A stretch of DNA of 28,206 nt, taken from Roseiarcus sp036502965. GTDB taxonomy: Bacteria; Pseudomonadota; Alphaproteobacteria; Rhizobiales; Beijerinckiaceae. The notes under the pieces are model-generated. The model was not told the origin of the DNA. It did no database searches and worked only from the letters and a program-made list of their open reading frames with translations. Below, piece after piece: positions 23,341 through 28,206 of the stretch. A program made the position numbers and the translations under genes. Positions within the stretch are counted from its first letter, which is position 1; each line of letters opens with the position of its first letter. The stretch lies in the NCBI GenBank assembly GCA_036502965.1, contig DASXXT010000301.1, positions 1-28,206 on the forward strand. Reading direction: 5' to 3'.

Positions 23341-24372
23341 TCATTCCGGCGTGGGGGCGTTGTGCGCGATGAGCCCCTGGCTCTTGAGATCCGACCAGAG
23401 CGATGCGGGGATCGGATGCCGGCTGTGATCGACGTTCTGTCGGACCTGATCGGGGCTGAACGCGCCCGGGATGATCGAGGCGACAATCCGATGGGCGAGC
23501 GGGAATTGGAGCGCCGCCGCGGCGAGCGGCGTCCCGTGGGCCGAACACACTGCCTTGATTTTGGCGACCCGATCCACTTCTTCGGGTGTGGCATCCCTGT
23601 AGTTGTACTTAGCGCCTGGTATCGGACCCGTCGCGGTGATCCCGGAGTTGAAGACGCCGCCCACCACGACGCCGACGCCGACACGCTGACAGTAGGGAAA
23701 CTCCTCCTTCAGAACATCCTGTTCCATCAGCGTGTACCTAAGCGCCACCAGAAAGAAATCCAGTGGGACCGCATCGAGGAACCGCGGCATCATCCCCAGT
23801 TCGTTAATCCCGGCTCCGACTGCGCGCACCAGACCGTGCGAGCGCAACTGATCGAGCGCCCGCCAGCCGGAGGTGAAGAGCTGGTTGAGATAGGCCGAGA
23901 CCTTCGCTTCGGTCAGATGGAACCAGAAGTCGAGATCGTGAATGAGCAGGAGGTCGATACGGTTCATGCCGAGCCGCATCTGCGACTGTTCGTAGGACCG
24001 CATGATCCCGTCGTAGCTGTAGTCGTGGACGTGATCGAAGCGGAGGCCGCCTGCCCAGGGTTCAGATTGGAACTCGTTCGGCTTGGGCGGCGCGAAGAAC
24101 CAGCGGCCCACCTTGGTCGACAGAACGAATTCGGACCGCGGCTTCGCGTCGAGGAAACGGCCGCATCGAATCTCGGCCAGACCCCGACCGTAATAAGGCG
24201 CCGTGTCGTAGTAGCGTATGCCGGCGTCCCAGGCTGCTTGCAGAGTGGCGCCGGCGGTCGCTTCGTCCACCCGGACGAAGAGTTCGCCCAGGGGCGCGCT
24301 GCCGAAGCCCAGCCGCGTGAGCTCCACCGCGGTCTTTCCGAGCTTCCCCTTGTCGAACGGATTCATAGGCAC
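23341..24372 (-). CDS. Aldo/keto reductase, sugar-dehydrogenase type
   Basis: The 343-residue TIM-barrel enzyme has the AKR tetrad: Asp56 and Tyr61 in YYDTAPYYGRG, Lys87 in STKVG and His145 in LLIHDLD. The inserted region and overall sequence resemble L-fucose/D-threo-aldose 1-dehydrogenases and pyridoxal dehydrogenases, which oxidise a cyclic sugar to its lactone with NAD(P). Start GTG 24372 has GGGAG close upstream; ATG 24366 is an alternative. It is the last gene of the minus-strand operon, 20 bases after the hydroxyacid dehydrogenase, and might provide the first oxidation of a free sugar. Confidence 0.92.
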   Translation of the reverse strand: MPMNPFDKGKLGKTAVELTRLGFGSAPLGELFVRVDEATAGATLQAAWDAGIRYYDTAPYYGRGLAEIRCGRFLDAKPRSEFVLSTKVGRWFFAPPKPNEFQSEPWAGGLRFDHVHDYSYDGIMRSYEQSQMRLGMNRIDLLLIHDLDFWFHLTEAKVSAYLNQLFTSGWRALDQLRSHGLVRAVGAGINELGMMPRFLDAVPLDFFLVALRYTLMEQDVLKEEFPYCQRVGVGVVVGGVFNSGITATGPIPGAKYNYRDATPEEVDRVAKIKAVCSAHGTPLAAAALQFPLAHRIVASIIPGAFSPDQVRQNVDHSRHPIPASLWSDLKSQGLIAHNAPTPE

Positions 24373-24392
24373 CCAATCTCCCAGCTTTGTTC

Positions 24393-25421
24393 TTAGCGTC
24401 TTGCAGCCGCCAAAAAGGGACCGTTCACGAGATTGCGCAGGTGTCCCTTGACCAGGTACATCATCGCTGTTTCGACCGAGAGACGCCGGGCGTCGGCGCG
24501 ACTTTCAGGGCTGGCCCAAGCGGCGTGTGGGGTCATGATGAGGCGATTGGCGATCCCCGCCGCTTTGAGATCGCGATAGGCGACCGCGATTTCGTCCTCG
24601 GGGTCGGGCGGCTCCTTCGGCAGCACGTCGATGCCCGCGCCCCCGATGACGCCTTCTCGAATTGCTGCAATCATTACCGGCACGTCTACGACTTGGCCTC
24701 GCGCGGTATTGATGAGGATTGCGTTCGACTTCATCCGTCGAAAAGCTTCCGCGCCGATCATGCCCCTGGTTTCATCGCTCAGCGGACAATGAAGGCTCAC
24801 AACATCGGCGATCTCCAGGAGCGCTTCGAGCGAACCTAGGCGCTCGATTCCGATCGCGATCTCGGTTCCGGCCGAAACATAGGGATCGAAACCCACGACC
24901 CTAAAGCCGAAGGCCTTGGCGCGAAGCGCAGTGGCGGTGCCAATGCGGCCGAAGCCGACCACTCCGAACGTTCGGCCGCGCGACCGGCGTACGAGCGGCG
25001 CCAGGGTGCTGTCGAACCCGCCAACCGGATCCCGAACCAGATGCTCATGAAAGCAGACGATGCCGCGAGTCAGCGCGAGCATCAACGCGATCGCATGATC
25101 TGCGACTTCGCTCGTTCCGTAGTCCGGCGTATTGCACACCGGGATGCCAGCGAGACCCGCCGCTTCCAGGTCGATGTGATCGAAGCCAACGCCTGCGCGG
25201 ACGATCACTCGGCATTTCCGCAACTTGGCTATAAAACCGGCGTCGATCTGCATTTCGTGCCATGATACAATCCCGTCTGCTTGCGCAAGAGCGTCAGGGG
25301 GAAGGCGGTCGGCGTTGCGTTCTCGGCATATCGTCCAGTCGACATCTGGTCCGGCGGTCCGCCGCTCGATCTCGGCGTCGTCGGGATATTGCGCGTCGGG
25401 GGTGAAGAGATGGAGACGCAA
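24393..25421 (-). CDS. D-2-hydroxyacid dehydrogenase, C-terminal-binding-protein-like
   Basis: The 342-residue enzyme has GFGRIG (156-161), Arg241 in NTARGQVVD, Glu270 in PKEPPD and His299 in TPHAAW, so the family's catalytic triad is complete. The longer loop between Glu and His and the N-terminal half resemble the CtBP-like branch of the family. It reduces a 2-oxoacid or oxidises a D-2-hydroxyacid with NAD(P). It is a distant paralogue of the enzyme at 17808-18839 and, like it, sits with a Gfo/Idh oxidoreductase. The gap to the decarboxylase-like gene upstream is 59 bases. Confidence 0.93.
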   Translation of the reverse strand: MRLHLFTPDAQYPDDAEIERRTAGPDVDWTICRERNADRLPPDALAQADGIVSWHEMQIDAGFIAKLRKCRVIVRAGVGFDHIDLEAAGLAGIPVCNTPDYGTSEVADHAIALMLALTRGIVCFHEHLVRDPVGGFDSTLAPLVRRSRGRTFGVVGFGRIGTATALRAKAFGFRVVGFDPYVSAGTEIAIGIERLGSLEALLEIADVVSLHCPLSDETRGMIGAEAFRRMKSNAILINTARGQVVDVPVMIAAIREGVIGGAGIDVLPKEPPDPEDEIAVAYRDLKAAGIANRLIMTPHAAWASPESRADARRLSVETAMMYLVKGHLRNLVNGPFLAAARR

Positions 25422-25480
25422 AGGTATTTTGCTCCCGGTTGAGCGCCACGCCGGTAGCCGCTAGCGGGCGCAAAGCACTT

Positions 25481-26275
25481 TCAAGTCTTCGCCGTGAGAT
25501 AGTCGTGAATAATGCGCCCCGGGACAAGCGTGAAGTCGGCGCGCCAGTAAAGGCCGTCAAGCATGTCAACGACGGGAAGGCGATGAATGGGCGCCTGAGC
25601 GTTGGGACGCAATTCGACGGTGCAGGGTCCACCCCAGCATTCGTGCACGCTGACGTCCGCAAGTCGACGCGCGGTCAATTGCCGGATCGCCGGGCGGCCA
25701 TCGATGTGGTCGACCGCTTTCAGATTGATGTTGAGGGCGAAATCGAAGTGCCGCATCAGGCTGTCGAGGCTGTCTGGCCGTTGCTTCGTCGCCATCGTTC
25801 CGGTCAGCAGGTCTATCCCGTTGCGCCTGACGATACCGACCGTGAGGTCGCCACGGATTTCAAGGATGGGCTCACCGAACTTCTTCGGCTGCCCGTGCAC
25901 TTCTCGGCCATGCACAACGCCAACGTCCGACGATAGAAACAAGTAAGGGGAGTAGGAGCCGGTCAGGTCCGAACCGCGCAGACTGCAGCCGATTGACACG
26001 TTGCTCTCGCCATAGGCGCCGAGCCAATCGACGTCGTTCATACGATAGATATGGGCGAGCACGACCTCGGACGTCGGCTCGAGCGGCGGCGGCAGCAGCC
26101 GCGCGACCGCCGCCTCGCGAGTCCGCCACGCCAGAGTCAGCACCTCGACATTGCGAAAGGTGAAAGGGAACGGCGGAATTGTCGGCGCGTCCCAGGGCGT
26201 CGAAAATCCCGGGGTCAGGATGTCCTCGACGGTCAGACCGTCGAGGCCGCCGCGACGCAGGTCTTTTCCGCTCAT
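25481..26275 (-). CDS. Acetoacetate decarboxylase-like enzyme
   Basis: The 264-residue protein keeps the ADC active-site strand EVHGQPKKFGEP (126-137), where the first Lys (131) is the Schiff-base residue and the second lowers its pKa. Start ATG 26275 is preceded by GGGAAG. Classic ADC decarboxylates the 3-oxoacid acetoacetate, but the family also contains aldolase-dehydratases and enzymes for other oxoacids. In this operon, directly after a sugar-type Gfo/Idh dehydrogenase, a 3-oxo sugar acid is a more likely substrate than acetoacetate; that is inference. The gap to the upstream gene is 34 bases. Confidence 0.88.
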   Translation of the reverse strand: MSGKDLRRGGLDGLTVEDILTPGFSTPWDAPTIPPFPFTFRNVEVLTLAWRTREAAVARLLPPPLEPTSEVVLAHIYRMNDVDWLGAYGESNVSIGCSLRGSDLTGSYSPYLFLSSDVGVVHGREVHGQPKKFGEPILEIRGDLTVGIVRRNGIDLLTGTMATKQRPDSLDSLMRHFDFALNINLKAVDHIDGRPAIRQLTARRLADVSVHECWGGPCTVELRPNAQAPIHRLPVVDMLDGLYWRADFTLVPGRIIHDYLTAKT

Positions 26276-26309
26276 CCCGCTTCCCAAGCGAAACGCTCCG
26301 TCAACGCAG

Positions 26310-27356
26310 TCACACCTCCTCAAGGCGGCCGGACTGCGCCGACCGATAGAGCGCGTCCAGAACCTCGACGGCTCGCATGCCGACCGTGCCCGGCGACTGG
26401 TTCTCGACCTGCCGCCCAAGACAGATATCGACAAGCGCATTCAACGGCTTTTCACATGAATAGGCGCCAGAGCCCGAAAGCATTTCGACGACCGTATCGC
26501 GTCCGTCGCGGCGGCGCACTTCCAGGCGCTCACGTTCGATGTCGAGCAGAAGAACGCCTTCGGAGCCGAAAATGCGCAGATCGATCTGGTTGCCCCGGTG
26601 CTTGGGCGCCGTCGCCGAGCCGGAGACGGAAGCGGTTGCTCCATTGGCAAACCGCACGACCGCGGCATCGTAGTAATCGACGCCGGCCGGCGACTTGCCG
26701 GTGAGGGCGAACACGCGCGTCGGCTTGAGATCGGCGATGCGGAACAATAGCCCCAGCGCATGCACGAGCTGACCCCAGCCATAGCCTCCTGCCCGCCTGG
26801 GATCGGCCCACGTCGAAGGCGGGGGACGGAACATATGCGTCTCGGTTTCCTTCATCGGCTTGCCGGCGAAGAGGTCTTCCAGCGCCGAGGCCATCTGCAG
26901 CACGACGTGCTCGACGCGGCCGATTCGGCCATTGGCGACCATGGCCCGCGCTTCGTCGGTCCAGTCCTTGAAGTTCCAGCCGTAGGGCACGATCACCTGT
27001 TTCCCCACGGCGTCCGCCTTCGCCATCAGATCGCGAGCATCGGCGGTCGTAGTGGTCAAAGGCTTCTCCACCAACAAATGGCAGTCTTTGGCTAGCGCCG
27101 CGATGGCGTGCTCGTGGTGCAGCACGTGAGGCGACGAGATCACCACGCCGTCCATCGGAACCTGGTCCAGCATGGCGCGGTAATCTTCGAAACCGAGGGG
27201 AACCTCGAATTTACGTTGCAGCTCGGCAAGCTCCGCCGCGCCAAGGCGGTTGACCGCGACGATCTCGCAATCCTCGTTCGCTCTCAGCACCGGCAAATGG
27301 TTGACCGCCGCCCACCAACCGGCTCCGATCACACCGATGCGCGCCTTCCGAGACAT
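26310..27356 (-). CDS. Gfo/Idh/MocA-family oxidoreductase
   Basis: The 348-residue product begins MSRKARIGVIGAGWWAAVNH (dinucleotide motif 8-16) and has LLVEKPLTTT with catalytic Lys98 in the canonical EKP. The C-terminal domain has GQLVHALGLLFRIAD, bearing the usual active-site His. ATG 27356 follows a GGAG and G-rich stretch; a longer frame from 27398 has no ribosome site. It is the first gene of the minus-strand operon and probably oxidises a sugar or sugar acid hydroxyl. It differs clearly from the Gfo/Idh enzyme at 16752-17783. The 142-base gap to the divergent enolase-type gene should hold both promoters. Confidence 0.93.
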   Translation of the reverse strand: MSRKARIGVIGAGWWAAVNHLPVLRANEDCEIVAVNRLGAAELAELQRKFEVPLGFEDYRAMLDQVPMDGVVISSPHVLHHEHAIAALAKDCHLLVEKPLTTTTADARDLMAKADAVGKQVIVPYGWNFKDWTDEARAMVANGRIGRVEHVVLQMASALEDLFAGKPMKETETHMFRPPPSTWADPRRAGGYGWGQLVHALGLLFRIADLKPTRVFALTGKSPAGVDYYDAAVVRFANGATASVSGSATAPKHRGNQIDLRIFGSEGVLLLDIERERLEVRRRDGRDTVVEMLSGSGAYSCEKPLNALVDICLGRQVENQSPGTVGMRAVEVLDALYRSAQSGRLEEV

Positions 27357-27498
27357 TCCCCCGCCGCTCCAGCTCGATCGTCCATATTCGGGTTTCACAT
27401 GCTACGGTATCCCGAGCGTGTTGAACATCCTGCCGCGAACTTGACGCTGTCGGCCGCGCCACATTAGCGTTCCTCCACCGCTCATAGATGGGCATGCG

Positions 27499-28206
27499 AT
27501 GGCCCTGCAATTGAAGATCGAACGGATCGAATGCTTGCCGCTTAGCATGCCGCTTCCGCGTACATTTCGCGGCAGCAACTACTTCATGACGCATCGCTGC
27601 ACGATCATTACGAGGGTCTACACTTCGGCGGGTATCATCGGCGAGATCTACAACGGCGACGAATTTGAAACCCAAGGCGAGGTTGTCAAGATCATCCTGG
27701 ACGAGATCCAGCCTCTGCTGATCGGCAAAGACGCCTTCAACATCGAGGGCTGCTGGGAGCTCATGCTCAAGCCGAGCACCAACATCCTGCGAGACCGGAA
27801 ACTCGCGATGTGCGCGCAGGCCTGTGTTGACAGCGCGCTCTGGGACGCTGTCGGCAAGGCGCTCGACGCGCCGCTTTACAAGCTTTGGGGCGGCTATGCC
27901 GATCGACTCCCGTCCATCTGCATCGCCGGCTACTACGAGGAAGGCAAGACGCTCGCCGACTTCGGCCGCGAGATAGAGCAGATCAAACTTCATGGTCACG
28001 CAGGCTGCAAATTCAAAGTCGGCGGACGGACGCCGACTGAAGACGCCGAACGCGTGCGGGTTGCACGCAAGGCGGTAGGCAAAGATTTCGTCCTTGTCGT
28101 AGACGCCAACCAGGCCTGGACATTACGACAAGCGGTAGAATTTTCCCGTCTCGCGGCCGATCTCAACATTCGCTGGTTCGAGGAGCCGGTACGATGGGAG
28201 AACGAC
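27499..28206 (+). CDS. Mandelate racemase/muconate-lactonizing (enolase superfamily) enzyme, N-terminal 236 residues
   Basis: The frame is open from ATG 27499 to the window end. The N-terminal capping domain is followed by the barrel, with KFK (Lys171, Lys173) as the general-base pair, VDANQAW with metal ligand Asp202 and RWFEEPV with metal ligand Glu228. The third ligand and the second base lie beyond the window. Members of this branch dehydrate sugar acids to 2-keto-3-deoxy acids, or racemise or lactonise related acids. Placement opposite the sugar oxidoreductase operon favours a sugar-acid dehydratase. No strong ribosome site is visible. Confidence 0.92.
   Translation, partial: MALQLKIERIECLPLSMPLPRTFRGSNYFMTHRCTIITRVYTSAGIIGEIYNGDEFETQGEVVKIILDEIQPLLIGKDAFNIEGCWELMLKPSTNILRDRKLAMCAQACVDSALWDAVGKALDAPLYKLWGGYADRLPSICIAGYYEEGKTLADFGREIEQIKLHGHAGCKFKVGGRTPTEDAERVRVARKAVGKDFVLVVDANQAWTLRQAVEFSRLAADLNIRWFEEPVRWEND

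Noticed and set aside
1..28206. CRISPR arrays, insertion sequences, rRNA or phage structural genes
   Set aside because: No spaced repeat array, transposase motif, rRNA sequence or phage protein was recognisable on reading both strands.

Overview
The window comes from a high-GC alphaproteobacterium, most likely of the order Rhizobiales/Hyphomicrobiales. The indicators are a ccmI start beside a sensor kinase and an RT0821/Lpp0805-type lipoprotein, a GapR/DUF2312 protein, a Rhizobiales-style GreA-family protein, and many sugar-catabolism genes (RbsABC-type importers, Gfo/Idh/MocA oxidoreductases, SDRs). The genus cannot be fixed from the sequence alone.

Left part (1-6070), mostly core genes on the minus strand: the first 23 codons of ccmI, a lipoprotein, a PhoQ-like sensor kinase, ilvD, and a plus-strand tRNA-Gly(UCC). 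Wedged between ccmI and the lipoprotein is a decayed sugar locus. It holds an RbsA-type ATPase with two frameshifts, a stop codon and damaged nucleotide-binding motifs, joined in frame to the tail of a short-chain dehydrogenase, plus an unrecognised C-terminal remnant.

Middle part (6071-11126), a scarred accessory region just 3' of the tRNA: a lone MIT_C (phospholipase D-like) domain protein, a divergent gapR-like gene sharing a palindrome with it, and the frameshifted C-terminus of a RecD-like helicase. A second decaying sugar operon follows: an intact aldose 1-epimerase, a frameshifted SDR, a 42-codon remnant, and a permease-ATPase reading frame broken by a TGA and by frameshifts. A GreA-family gene closes the region.

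Right part (11415-28206), an intact sugar or sugar-acid catabolic region. A plus-strand operon encodes a substrate-binding protein, permease, double ATPase, second permease, RraA-like aldolase, Gfo/Idh oxidoreductase and D-2-hydroxyacid dehydrogenase; an SDR faces it. Then come a homodimeric-type pyruvate/2-oxoacid dehydrogenase E1 (AceE-like) with a divergent Lrp/AsnC regulator. A minus-strand operon follows (Gfo/Idh oxidoreductase, acetoacetate-decarboxylase-like enzyme, D-2-hydroxyacid dehydrogenase, aldo/keto reductase), with a divergent enolase-superfamily dehydratase running off the end. Together these look like uptake of a sugar or polyol, oxidation, dehydration or decarboxylation, and retro-aldol cleavage to central 2-oxoacids. 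The substrate cannot be read from the sequence. Of three RbsABC-type importers in 16 kb, only this one is intact.
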